NCBI GenBank assembly: GCA_947561585.1
Contig: CANNZV010000428.1
Location: 124,001-188,000, forward strand
Direction: 5' to 3'
From: Caprella mutica
Lineage: Eukaryota; Arthropoda; Malacostraca; Amphipoda; Caprellidae
Length of the DNA: 64,000 nt
The translations under genes and the position numbers were made by a program. Under the pieces are notes generated by a model, which saw only the letters and a program-made list of their open reading frames with translations, was not told where the DNA came from and ran no database searches. This document shows positions 1 to 10,129 of this stretch, one piece after another (position 1 is the first letter of the stretch; each line of letters begins with the position of its first letter).

Positions 1-242
1 GAAAGGATAGGGCATGTGATGAGGATGGAGAACGATAGGCAGGATAAGGCAGCGGTGCTGGGGTGGTATGAGGGACCAGAGTGACTCTGGAAAAAGACTA
101 CAGGAAGAGAAAGACGTTGCTTTATGAAAGAGGTTACTGATGGAGGCAGGGATGGATTTTACGGATGTTGAGAGGTCAGTGAGAGTTAGGAATGGGTGGA
201 AGAAGATTGTGAAGGATAAGAGGGAGGATTTTTTGTTATGGT
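1..242 (+). pseudogene. Decayed 3' end of a LINE (non-LTR retrotransposon) ORF
   Basis: The plus strand opens in the middle of a reading frame containing ERIGHVMRMENDRQ, which resembles the tail of LINE reverse transcriptases (the common LGHVxRM motif followed by a basic Trp-rich segment). After a stop the similarity continues in another frame, ending in GWKKIVKDKREDFLLW near 238. The 5' part lies outside the window. Frame changes and stops show it is dead. The following 240-600 stretch looks like 3' untranslated LINE sequence but has no diagnostic motif. The assignment rests on motif resemblance only; clade unknown. Confidence 0.5.
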
Positions 243-885
243 AGAGGCAGCAGAGGCATAAGTACGAATATGTTAGACGGGAAGAAGAGGTAGATAGAGA
301 GTAGTTCAGGATAGAAGGCTAAAGGTAGAAGGCTTCAGGTGCCACTGGGAGGAATGTAACAAGGTATGTAAGTCTAGGGGAGGGGGGGGGGGGAAGGGTA
401 GTGGAGCATGAAAAGAGGATGCATAGGTTAGCTGAGAATAGGATTAGGTTTAGTTGTGGGAAGAAGTAGAATTAATGAGGGGTTTTAGGACTATACGGAT
501 TATATCCAATTATCGCAGGCGAGAGCAGTCGGTAGCCAACCTTGTCCGAAGGAGAGACAGGGGCACTCGGTCGTGAAGAAGAAAAAGGGCGTTAAACAAT
601 ATTAGACTTAAATGCTACAATAGTAAAATAGAAAACTTATGTAGAGGTTGCCTCGAGACAATGAATTGCCCGATAGTGCAGATTGGTTGATAGCACTAAA
701 AAATATATATTTTATAAATGCATGTAGTCAGATTACACTACCGACTTCAGTTTTTATCATAGAAAATATTCATGCACCTATTCTTACATCCAACATCATC
801 AATGGTAGTTCTCTTTTCAATTTCATCTATACTAATATTGAATAAGCAATGTCAGTTGGTTCTTCCGTCACAAAATGGGTTAATA

Positions 886-1080
886 ATAATAATAATATAG
901 TTTATTGATACACTCTCACAAGAAAAGAAAAACAAGAAAAAAAATACAATATAAGATAATACATAATCAAATAAAAAAATAATATATAATCAAATACAAA
1001 AATAATATATAATCAAATACAAAAATAATACATAATCAGATAAGCAAAAATTCAAAAATAGTACATAATAATATATAATT
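886..1080. repeat. AT-rich tandem repeat next to a TAA-type simple repeat
   Basis: A short (AAT)n run near 886-898 leads into an AT-rich region. Within it a ~24-bp unit containing AATAATATATAATCAAATAC is repeated about four times between roughly 960 and 1045 with small changes. Such (TAA)n starts often mark the 3' end of a LINE in the opposite orientation, but no coding sequence is attached here. The rest of 245-1498 holds no gene I can support. Confidence 0.6.
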
Positions 1081-1619
1081 TAAAAAAGTACAATCTTGTG
1101 AGGAGCGAATCAAGCCCACTGGTAACTCTTGATAGAAGAGCATAAAGTAGTCTGTTTGTCCATCATAAAAGTAGATAACTAGAAATTTATTTCAATGATC
1201 AATACAAATTGCAGTAATGTTCATTGTAAACCATTATTAACGTATTGCGGATGCTTAGGGCAGCAATATAGATAGTGAAGTCTTTAACTGTTGTCAACAT
1301 TATTAGCATGTTTTAACTAGAAAGCCCTTTTTTATATTATAGTAGCTTATAGAAGGGTCTAATTTCCTGTAACAATCTTTCAAACATTTAAGTGTGTTTC
1401 AATTTATTTAGATTCGAAATGTAATTTATTTGTAAAAAAATGATCGTCAACAGTTGATTCCTTATCCTAATATTCTAACTCGTACTTGATAATTCTTATA
1501 CAGGGTGCGGAGAAAGTCCCCGATCATATAAAAATGTTAATTTAAAGAGTTGTGATGGATGAAATAGAACAAAACTTATCACATAATATCTCAATAAACC
1601 CATTTACCAATTCTACCAA

Positions 1620-2336
1620 TTATTTTTCAATATCACCACCATTGGCGGAGATTACTCTCTCGAGTCTACCTCTGAAGCTCGTTACTGCGGCACGGAACGT
1701 TTCTTGGGGAATTTTGTCCCATTGTCGCTCGACGGACTTCTTCAGATCTTCCGTACTATCATGAACTGAAGCGCTCGCTTCCTTCTCCAAGATGGACTAC
1801 ACACAAAAGTCCAGAGGGTTCAGGTCCGGCGATGAAGGAGGCCACAATTTCTTCCTCCAAAACGCAGGAAAGTGACGCTCACACCAATCCTGAGTTTTGT
1901 TCGCTGTGTGCGAGGGCGCACCGTCCTGTTGAGAGGTGAAAGGGCCTGTCCTTGAAGTGCTTCTTCATCTCTACTTGTCCTGGAGTTAAAATATCCTCGA
2001 TATACGATTTGGTGTTAACTATAGCGCCTTCTTTGACGAAAAAGAGAGATCTCCAACTCTCAGAGATGGCAGCCTAAACCATCACAAGAGGAAGGCTTTT
2101 GGAGACGGAAAACAGTCTTTACGGATGGAGGGATACTGTCAGCACTTTTTGCCAAAATTCTGTCATTCTGGGAATTGAATTTGGCCTCCACAGTGAATAT
2201 TTTCTCATCCGAAAAGACGATCTCACCAGCCTGTGTGCCATATTTCATTGCATTCAAAAGAATCTTTGATCTGTCCAGCCTCTTCTGTTTCTGCAAGTCC
2301 GTGAGCTGTTGCATGTTGGTCATTTTAAAGAGGGAC
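1620..2336 (-). pseudogene. MLE-1 transposase, catalytic part (DD37D)
   Basis: This is the C-terminal two-thirds of a Tc1/mariner transposase, the DDE/D enzyme that cuts and pastes the element at TA sites. The first catalytic Asp is visible in FSDEKIFTVE, the second in QQDGAPSHTA and the third in SPDLNPLDF. I count 37 residues between the second and third Asp, the spacing of the DD37D (maT-like) group. The frame changes between the segment ending at 2060 and the C-terminal part, and there is an in-frame TAG soon after the third Asp, so it is inactive. The stop that ends the C-terminal part is at 1620-1622. Confidence 0.85.
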
Positions 2337-2341
2337 AACTT

Positions 2342-2678
2342 TGTTAGAATTAGGTTAAATTACAGTGGGTTAACAACGTTAAGACATAGAGTTTATTTAA
2401 AGAGTAATATGTTATACAGTTAGAAGTCTATTGGAGAGATGAGTGAAACACATCTCTCACTGAATAATGTAAAAGACCGACTAACTTAAGAATTTACATG
2501 CGGTGGTATTTAACACGCACCGGAACTGTAATGGACTTTAAACCTTAAATCCGTTTCTCATAAAAGTAATACATTGTTATTTAAACAATAGGTAATTAAT
2601 ATAGCTGAGCTAGTCTAACAGGAAGTTAACATTAAACATATAAAGAGTGTGTAATGCATTTAAACTAAAATTCTAACA
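2342..2678 (-). repeat. Copia-1 3' LTR
   Basis: This 337-bp copy is the 3' LTR with respect to the minus-strand element. It starts TGTTAGAATTAGG on the plus strand and ends TTCTAACA. It matches 7548-7883 except for seven substitutions and one 1-bp indel. Confidence 0.95.
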
Positions 2679-2691
2679 CTCCTCCTCACAC
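2679..2691 (-). promoter_or_regulatory. Copia-1 polypurine tract
   Basis: Read on the minus strand, the bases just before the 3' LTR are GTGTGAGGAGGAG, a purine-rich stretch at the expected position for priming plus-strand DNA synthesis. Confidence 0.7.
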
Positions 2692-2695
2692 GACA

Positions 2696-3532
2696 TTATA
2701 TATTTTGCATGCCTATTAATTCAACTAATTTAGTAAATCTATCAGTAGGCAGAGGTTTAGTGAATATGTCAGCAAGCATAGTTTCACTGGGGCAATACAC
2801 AAGTTTAATTATGTTTGAAGCAACAAGATCTCTAATGTAATGAAATTTAATATCAATGTGTTTCGATCTAGGATGATTTTTAGCATTTTTAGCAATACAA
2901 ATAGCTGACTGATTATCCTCAAACAAAACTATAGGATTCTTATTAGGTACTTTAAGATCAAATAGTAATTTATTTAGAAATACAGCTTCTTGGGAGGCAC
3001 CAGAGAGGGAAACATATTCAGCTTCAGCCGTTGATAAAGCAACACATGACTGTTTCACAGAGCGCCAAGAAATAATGGAATTATTTAACAGAAAGCATTG
3101 GCCAGAAGTACTTTTCCTATCAACTCTGTTACCTGCCCAGTCGGCATCAGAATAACCTATCAAATCAGAATCTTCATTACCATAGGTAATGCCAAGATCA
3201 GGTGTGCCCTTTAGGTATCTAAATATTCTCTTAATTGCAGACCAGTGCTTAGTGTTTGGATTGGAACAAAATTTAGAGACATTTCCAACTGCATAAGTTA
3301 TGTCAGGCCTAGTTTTCGTAGATAGATACAGTAAAGCACCTACAGCCGACGGATATTTAGTTTTATCTACTAGTTCACAATCATCAGTAGTTGGTTCCAA
3401 ATGAGAATTAACATCAGCAGGAGTTGATACAGGTTTACAATTATTGAATTCAAATCTACCTAATAACTCGCTGACAAATGAAGATTGATTTAATGATATT
3501 TTATTTTCGTCTTGTACGACTTTTATGCCTAA
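2696..3532 (-). pseudogene. Copia-1 reverse transcriptase C-terminus and RNase H
   Basis: The reading frame is open for about 279 residues from the MITE junction to the stop at 2696. It starts in the RT connection region (GIKVVQDENK) and runs into a copia RNase H with GYSDADWAG, KSTSG, STAEAEY and LFEDNQSAI motifs, then the conserved copia tail (RSKHIDI, LADIFTKPL). Catalytic acidic residues of RNase H (D in SDADW, E in AEAEY, D in EDNQ) are all present. It is the best-preserved part of the element. It is cut off from the rest of RT by the MITE at 3533-3962. Confidence 0.92.
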
Positions 3533-3962
3533 AGGGGCCTTTACACGAGCACTGGTCAGTGCCACTATTCACCACACTTTTTTCACCACACTGCCCACCA
3601 ATTAGCTCAGCGCCTTTACACGAGCAGAATGTGCTTTGGTGGGCACTGACACTTTAGTATCGTGGTTAGCATCTAATATGCTATTAAACACTAACGCTGT
3701 TAGTGTTTTATCTTTATAATATTTTGATTTTATTTTCCATAGGCATGGGTGCTCTTCAACTAGGCCAATGAAAGGGGTTGTTGATTGTCTGACAATCGCT
3801 ACTGACAGACAGTGGCACTTTGTGGTGAGCGTTCGCTCTCAGAGCGATAGCTTGGTCACCACCAAGTTTTGCCAAAAAGGGTGGGGCAAGTAGCAAAGTG
3901 GGCGTGGCATAGAGCAGTGTCACCACAAAGTGGCACTGAGCACTTACCGTGTAAAGGCCCCT
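3533..3962. mobile_element. Harbinger-like MITE inserted in the Copia-1 RT
   Basis: A 430-bp non-coding insert begins AGGGGCCTTTACACG and ends with its inverse complement. It is flanked by TAA on both sides (3530-3532 and 3963-3965). Removing it restores an uninterrupted RT frame, which fixes both borders. Three-base TAA/TTA duplications are typical of PIF/Harbinger. A second, internal copy of the terminal motif (GCGCCTTTACACGAGCA near 3611) suggests duplicated ends. Superfamily assignment is by target duplication only. Confidence 0.85.
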
Positions 3963-3965
3963 TAA

Positions 3966-4911
3966 GAAATAGGATAATTTTCCTAAGTCTTTCATCTCAA
4001 ATTTAGCACTTAAATCAGTCTTGATTTTAGTCAGGTCATCATAGTTCTTATACATGCTACAATAATATCATCTACATACACAGAAATGAAGCATGGTGAG
4101 TTATTGATTACTTTAACATAAATACATGAGTCACAAGAGGACTGAATAAATCCTAAGGATTTAAGATATGCATCCAAGGAATCATTCCAACATTTGGGTG
4201 ATTGTTTTAACCCATACATAGATTTGTTTAGCTTGTACACTAAATCTTCTTTTCCTGGTAGAACATAGACTGGAGGCTGTCTAATATAAACGTTTTCTTT
4301 AAGATCCCCATTTAAAAAAGCAGAATTGACATCCAAGTGAGTACAAATAATTTTTGTTTAGCAGCTAAAGATAACATGGTTCGCACCGATTCAAATCTCA
4401 CTACAGGAGAAAAAATTTCATCATAGTCGATTCCAGGTCTCTGTAAAAAACCCTGAGCGACTAATCTAGCTTTATATGGAACCACTCTACCATCAGATCC
4501 CTTTTTCTATTTAAACACCCATTTAGATTTAATTATGTTTAAATCTGAGGTAGGTTTTATGAGTTCAAAAACTTTATGTTTCTCAAAAGCATTTAATTCC
4601 CTCTCCATGGCAAGTTTCCATTTAGAGGATTCAGAACCGCTATTAAGAGCCTCAGATACCGACCTAGGTTCGATATTGATATTCCCATTTACTAATAAAC
4701 CCTCCTCCTCAAGCTGATCATGGCTATAATCCCAACTACCGTATCCAACAGGAGCTCGACGAGTTCTAGACGATCGTCTAAGATCCTCATCTGGACTGAT
4801 AGCTGGTACAGGTTGCGCCTCAGGGAGGATTATTGTCAGGAGTTTGATTCTCAGGCCCTGCAGGTTCTGAATCTTCTGAAGGGAACACCAGTGGAGAGGT
4901 AGGGGTCTCAA
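3966..4911 (-). pseudogene. Copia-1 reverse transcriptase, N-terminal and palm regions
   Basis: Copia RT motifs appear in order on the minus strand: WKLAMERELNAF and KSKWVFK (about 4510-4620), a conserved VAQGF region, then [22 protein letters not shown] and the catalytic YVDDI near 4075. An in-frame TAG at 4507-4509 and frame changes near 4830, 4345 and 4053 separate the pieces. The frame then runs to the MITE at 3962. RT copies the element RNA into DNA; this copy cannot be made as one protein. Confidence 0.88.
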
Positions 4912-4987
4912 TCAGTTGAGGGGACTCAATCTTAGATGAAACTGATTCATCAAAGGTTACATTACTGGAAAAGAAGATTCTTTTAGA

Positions 4988-6259
4988 TTAAACATCATAC
5001 ATCTTATACCCTTTAGTAACAGTGCCATAACCAAGAAACAGGCATTTGGTAGCTTTATTTTCTAATTTTGATCGTTCATCTCGAGAAATATGTGCGTAAG
5101 CAGTGCATCCAAAAACTTTTACATGATTTACATTTGGTTTTCTAAGATTTAATGCTTCATATGGAGTTTTATTAACTAAAAATGAATTAATGCATCTATT
5201 ATTAAGGTAATTTGCAGTATATAGTGCTTCACCCCAGAACACCTTATCAATTCCTGAATCAGATAACATACATCTAACTTTTTCCATAATAGTTCTATTA
5301 AATCTTTCAGCTAACCCATTTTGTTCAGGAGTTTTAGGAATAGATTTCTGAAGAATTATACCTTCATTGCGTAAATATGATTCAAACTTATTTGAGGTAT
5401 ATTCTCCTCCATTATCTGACTGCAAGGTTTTAATTTTCCTTTCGTAAATATTTTCAACCATTGCTTTCCATTCCAAAAACTTCTGAAACACATCACTCTT
5501 ATGGCCAATAACATATATCCAGGAGTATCGAGTAGCATGATCAATAAAGGTCAGAAAATATGAATTATTACCCCTGGAAGTGGGAGTAATTTTCCCACAG
5601 ACATCTGTCTGGATTAAATCATGAGGTTTACAATTTTTCTTAATGCTTGTAGAAAATGGTATTTTATGCATTTTCCCATTACAGCAGTGTTCACACACAC
5701 CTTCTATAGCCTTTAATTTACTATCCAGACCATTAACTGATTTAGTTCGGATCATTTTAGTCAAGTTGTCGTTACCTATATGACCGAGCCTTCTATGCCA
5801 TAGAAGGTTTACTTTATTTTGATCAACAGTTACTGCAGCTTTATGTACTAAAGTATTTAGATAATAGAGTTGACCAACACAGTGAGCCTCAGCAATTAAC
5901 TCTTTATTTTCGTTCAATATTTTACATTTATCATTTACAAAAATAATAGATTTATTATTATTTGTCATTTTTGACACTGATAGTAGATTAAAAGCTAGAT
6001 TTGGCACATATAGTACATCATTTATTGTACATTTTCTACTTCCACCACCTGGTATATTCACAATAACAGAAACATTTCCTAGTGAAATAGCTTGCAAAAC
6101 AGCTCCATTACCTACTTTAACATTGATAGGTTTGGTAATATTTGCAAAATCTCTACATAAATTTTTATCACCACTCATGTGTGATGAAGAGCCTGAATCT
6201 ATTATCCAAATATTACTGTCGGCATATTTGTTACAAAGAGCGATATCATTAGCATACAT
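4988..6259 (-). pseudogene. Copia-1 protease and integrase
   Basis: This 423-residue segment starts with an aspartic protease (WIIDSGSSSHMSG, about residues 17-29). The integrase follows: the HHCC zinc-binding region (HRRLGH and CEHCCNG) and the catalytic core with TDVCGK, SDNGGEY and NGLAERFNR carrying the D, D and E residues. The usual copia GYGTVTKGYKMYDV region ends it at a TAA (4988-4990). In frame it continues upstream to another TAA at 6329-6331, which parts it from gag. Whether that stop is a mutation or a natural gag/pol boundary is unclear. Confidence 0.93.
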
Positions 6260-6331
6260 TGTGTGATTAAGTTCTATATGACTTACGTTTACACCATTTG
6301 GCTGATTTTGAGTTCTGTTAGTTTGAGATTA

Positions 6332-7034
6332 CCGTTTAAATTTAAAGCAGTCTTTCTTCACGTGTCCTAATTTTTTACAAAAATGACACTTGATTGACTG
6401 TTTATTTACTGCAGCATCAATCTGAGTATTTGATAATGCCAAACCATCATTGGATTTAATACTCAACTTTTCAGCTTCTCTCCGGAGTGTGTCAGCTACC
6501 GGTAATCCATTTAGGGATGTCTGTCTGAGCTTCAAGTGCAGTAACAAGCACTTCAAACTGCTCTGGTAGTGATGATAGGAGACAAATAACTTTATCCTCT
6601 TCACTGATCACTTGATTTAACAGGGCAAGCTCTTGAAAAACTTCAGTTAGTTCTTTCAAATGGGAGTTGAGTAGTTCGAGAGATTTCAATTTTAAGTTGT
6701 AAAGCTTCTTCTTCAGACGAAATTTGTTCGCCCACGTGTTTTTCTGAAACGTTTCTTGAAGGGTGGTCCAGACAGCGTGTGGATCCGCGGGTTGTCCAAC
6801 TAAGTACAATTGATCCGGTGAAATAGATAGCACTATATCTGCCAGAGCTTTATTCTTGTTAGTTGCATAGGCAGCCTTAACCTCAGTTGAAGCGGAATCT
6901 GTTGGAACTGGTTTAGATCCATCAGCAATATCCATCAGTTTCTCTCTTAAGAGATACATCTTCATTTGTACCCTCCATGTGGGGTAATTATTTCCGTCTA
7001 GGGGAACAATCCCCGGTAACTTATTTGAAGACAT
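6332..7034 (-). pseudogene. Copia-1 gag (capsid/nucleocapsid)
   Basis: The start MSSNKLPGIVPLDGNNYPTW is the usual opening of insect copia Gag, with a UBN2-type central domain (AVWTTLQETFQKN, LLSSLPEQFE). The zinc knuckle CHFCKKLGHVKKDC is at the C-terminal end but in another frame, entered by a frameshift near 6500. The frame ends at TAA 6329-6331. The related Copia-2 gag at 56141 shows the same order. Gag packages the element RNA into virus-like particles in the cytoplasm. Confidence 0.9.
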
Positions 7035-7531
7035 GTTTTCAAGTATTTATTATCATTCAATACTTAACAAACATAAACAAACAAAGCAGTTAAATTGATT
7101 TACTGTTTAACTGAATTGATATTTACTCAGGAATAATTATTCTAATTCATAAGAATAACTTCACAGAATATAATTAGTAATTATTCAAATTGGAACAGCA
7201 ACACAAGTCTTAGTTCGCAAGAACCTTTAGTTGAAAGACTGTTTACCCTTCGATAAGGTCACAGATTTAAAGGTAATTTGTGACCTCTCTTGACACCTCT
7301 TCCGCACAGAATAATAAATAATTATACGATAAAAAACAAGTACATATCGCAATAGCAGTCAGTATTATGGACCTCAATAGCGCATTAGCAAGATATGCTT
7401 ACACAAACGTTCGTGTGTATAAGTGTCATTTAGTTTAACACTTTTTTCACTGTACTTCGTTTCACTTGATTACTGTAATAAATTTCTAAATATATTTAAA
7501 TATAATTTGATTTATAAACTCTTATCGTTCA

Positions 7532-7547
7532 CTGGGCCCACATAACC
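7532..7547 (-). promoter_or_regulatory. Copia-1 primer binding site (internal initiator Met tRNA)
   Basis: Immediately inside the 5' LTR, the minus strand reads GGTTATGTGGGCCCAG. Apart from one extra T it is complementary to the anticodon region of initiator tRNA-Met, as known for Drosophila copia, which primes from an internal tRNA site instead of the CCA end. Confidence 0.8.
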
Positions 7548-7883
7548 TGTTAGAATTAGGTTAAATTACAGTGGGTTAACAACGTTAAGACATAGAGTTT
7601 ATTTAAAGAGTAATATGTTATACAGTTAGAAGTCTATTGGAGAGATGAGTGAAACACATCTCTCACTGAGTAATGTAAAATACCGACCAACTTAAGAATT
7701 TACATGCGGTGGTATTTAACACGCACCGGAACTGTAATGGACTTTAAACCTTAAATCCGTTTCTCATAAAAGTAATACATTGTTATTTTAACAATAGGTA
7801 ATTAATATAGCTGAGCTAGTCTAACAGAAGTTAACATTAAACATATAAAGAGTGTGTAATACATTTAAACTAACATTCCAACA
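7548..7883 (-). repeat. Copia-1 5' LTR
   Basis: This 336-bp copy lies upstream of gag on the minus strand. Ends are TGTTAG and CCAACA on the plus strand. The AACTT duplication follows at 7884-7888. Confidence 0.95.
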
Positions 7884-7987
7884 AACTTGAGGTCTTCTTT
7901 GACGATGGTTCTCACACTTTTTTGTCGATATCCATACTCTTAGCCATTTTTGTCATGCTTCTCTTGGGGTTCCTCTTTATCCGCTCC
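7884..7987 (-). pseudogene. MLE-1 transposase, middle fragment
   Basis: A 104-bp island between Copia-1 and Gypsy-1 encodes, on the minus strand, a segment like RIKRNPKRSMTKMAKSM followed after a stop and frame change by the RTIVKEDL motif. These correspond to the linker between the helix-turn-helix and catalytic domains of mariner transposase. Matching sequences precede it at 29371 and follow it at 2336. It includes one copy of each flanking duplication (AACTT 7884-7888, GCTCC 7983-7987). Confidence 0.85.
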
Positions 7988-8779
7988 TGTTAACGGTATA
8001 TTGGTCTAGAAAAACGAAAAGTTTGATATTTCATTTATATGTTTACTTTGAAGAGTTACAGTAATTAAATTACACATATACTTAATTATTATTATTGTAT
8101 TTCATGAGTATACTATTTATCTGTAAAACGAATAACCATCTGTTGAAACCTTGACTAAATTAGATATCTGTTTTTGCCCTAAGCACACATGCATATTTAT
8201 TCTCTAATGGAACAACTCCTAAAGGGGCACAAAAAACTAGCTGGTATATAGAAAGGCTGCAGAGACGATCTTAAACTGACTAAGTTTAATGTGTTTGTCG
8301 GACAGTTATGAGAGGGACGTGAGCCTTAACAAGAGCTCGAAATTAGTAAATACATTTTTTGTATTATTTGACTTTAGTTAAAAACAACCTCGACACAATT
8401 TCTCTTCCGATTTCCAAATTCCCCGCACCTAGATACTTGGTGAAAGTATCCTTATAAAAGGGGTATGTTCCCTTCATAGGGAGTTCAGTAAAAGTCCACA
8501 AGCTCGTTAATTAGTACGAGTCAATCGTCGTCTGTACGCCGTCACTCTGGGCAAACTAAATTGTCAAACATTCTGTAACTCTAACATTTTCTTAGTGAAT
8601 ATAAGTATTGTGTTAATTGCGTTTCATTACTCCTTGCCAATAGTAACTATAGAGAATTAATCAAAGTCAAAGTAAGAATTCCTAAATCAAATAGTGAATA
8701 ACACCCAAGAGGGTAGTCTAAATATATACCCTAAATATTAATGGACTAAAGACAATAAGTAACAAAAAAGTCATTAATA
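7988..8779 (+). repeat. Gypsy-1 5' LTR
   Basis: The 792-bp LTR begins TGTTAACGG and ends CATTAATA. It carries the promoter (TATA-like box at 8452) and matches 28579-29370 with six substitutions and no indel seen. Confidence 0.95.
8452..8495 (+). promoter_or_regulatory. Gypsy-1 LTR promoter
   Basis: TTATAAAAG at 8452-8460 is a good TATA box, followed about 30 bp later by GAGTTCAGT, a plausible insect initiator (TCAGT) at about 8483-8488. Transcription of the element RNA would start here; this is inferred from motifs only. The same sequence occurs in the 3' LTR. Confidence 0.6.
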
Positions 8780-8939
8780 TATCTGGAACCTCCGGCTAGG
8801 ACTCTTATTTTGTGAAATAAAATTCTCTATATTACTTCCAGCAAGGTTTAATGTTGAAGTATTATTAGTATAATACAACAGTGAAAAGTGACAATAAAAG
8901 TAAACACCGCGACGTAGCCTCGGGCTATACAGTGTAACA

Positions 8940-9095
8940 CACACGGCATCGGCAGGCACAGAAACCAGTCGACGAGGTCAAGCACCGCTTACAGGTCAAG
9001 ACATAGCCTCGGGCAACACGCTGTATCACACGGCATAGGCAGGCGCAGAAACCAGTTAAGCAGGTCAAGCACCGCGTACAGGTCAAGCACCGCAA
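8940..9095 (+). repeat. Gypsy-1 leader, degenerate repeats
   Basis: The segment contains repeated motifs (GGCAGGC.CAGAAACCAGT, GGTCAAGCACCGC, ACAGGTCAAG) each seen two or three times with changes. It is GC-richer than its surroundings and non-coding. Confidence 0.6.
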
Positions 9096-9123
9096 GCAAC
9101 TCGCTTGGGAAGCTAAGGGAACT

Positions 9124-9315
9124 GGTGGTCGGCGATACAGGCGAACCCAGAAGAAGATACTGACACTCCTACACCGCCTAAATAGTAGGTGGTCGGCGAT
9201 ACAGGCGAACCCAGAAGAAGATACTGACACTCCTACACCGCCTAAATAGTAGGTGGTCGGCGATACAGGCAAACCCAGAGGAAGACACTGATACTCCTAC
9301 ACCGCCTACATAGCA
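9124..9315 (+). repeat. Gypsy-1 leader, 64-bp tandem repeat (3 copies)
   Basis: Units starting GGTGGTCGGCGATACAGGC at 9124, 9188 and 9252 repeat with a 64-bp period and only a few changes. They lie in the 5' untranslated leader between LTR and gag. In Drosophila gypsy the same region holds tandem insulator (Su(Hw)) sites; a comparable role here is only a guess. Confidence 0.9.
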
Positions 9316-9339
9316 GGAAAAGCTCGAAACTACTGAACC

Positions 9340-9635
9340 AGAAAGCCGCTAGTTTTTAGCGCAATTGAAGCCTCTAATTGTGAGCAATAGTAAGCCGCTA
9401 GTTTTTAGCGCAATTGAAGCCTCTAATTGTGAGCAATAGTAAGCCGCTAGTTTTTAGCGCAATTGAAGCCTCAAATTGTGAGCAATAGAAAGCCGCTAGC
9501 TACGTGTAGCGCAAGAAGTCTCTCAGTGGTGAGCAGTAATAAGTCGCTAGTTAAGAAAAGCGCACAGTACGTTGAAGTGAACGTAATTAAGCCGCTGGTA
9601 AAGTGAAGCGCATTGTACGTTAATTTAACGTAATA
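9340..9635 (+). repeat. Gypsy-1 leader, ~50-bp repeat made of alternating small hairpins
   Basis: About six modules start at a CGCT. Three are nearly identical (from 9342, 9392 and 9442) and three are diverged. In each module a first hairpin CGCT...AGCG is kept while its loop changes. The second hairpin has different but still self-complementary stems: CAATT/AATTG in the early modules and TACGTT/AACGTA in the last two. Stem pairing kept despite sequence change suggests that the RNA or DNA structure matters, for example for packaging or protein binding. Confidence 0.8.
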
Positions 9636-10129
9636 CTATCAACAAGTTAACCCGGGACCACTCTTGAGAAGAAAATCTCCGCAGTACATCGAGCTACTAA
9701 TCAAGAAAACAGCCATCGACGAAGGCAAGCACACTCCAGGGAACAACAGTTAGACGACCAGCTCTACCCAAGGAGAGAGGAGTCACGACCAACTTAAGTA
9801 CAGTAGTATCAGAACAGTCAGTGAGTGAGGTACATAAGACAGAGTCTCGAGAAGAGTGAGTACCTTGGAATCAAGAAGCGATCTTCAAGAATTCTTATAT
9901 ATATATATATAACGTGTAACAATATATACCTTTAAAAATAATTGCTAGTGGAACCTAATAATTATTGTAGCACGTATATTTTCCTGTTTCTGTTTATTTT
10001 ATTTTTACATTGTAATTATATTTGTACTAATTTTTGCGTGTATTCCGGGAAAAATAACCATTCCTAACTAATACCTAACTAACCCTTTTGAGAGTTTAGA
10101 TATATTGGCGCGCTAATTAAGTAAACACC

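Larger units (their letters stand above)
2342..7883 (-). mobile_element. Copia-1: complete-length Ty1/copia LTR retrotransposon, defective
   Basis: The element has two LTRs (2342-2678 and 7548-7883) beginning TGTTAG and ending in AACA, and a 5-bp target duplication AACTT on both sides (2337-2341, 7884-7888). The internal order on the minus strand is gag, protease, integrase, reverse transcriptase, RNase H, the order that defines Ty1/copia. I count seven substitutions and one indel between the LTRs, so insertion is fairly recent. At least three in-frame stops, four frameshifts and a MITE inside RT mean it cannot move on its own. Confidence 0.95.

Noticed and set aside
648..845. 65-codon plus-strand ORF
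   Set aside because: No recognised motif, AT-rich region, no splice or promoter support.
8780..8800. TGGAACCTCCGGC after the Gypsy-1 5' LTR as a primer binding site
   Set aside because: The position fits, but I could not match it to a specific tRNA 3' end, so it is not annotated as a feature.
8774..9272. Minus-strand ORFs in the Gypsy-1 leader
   Set aside because: Generated by the 64-bp tandem repeat.
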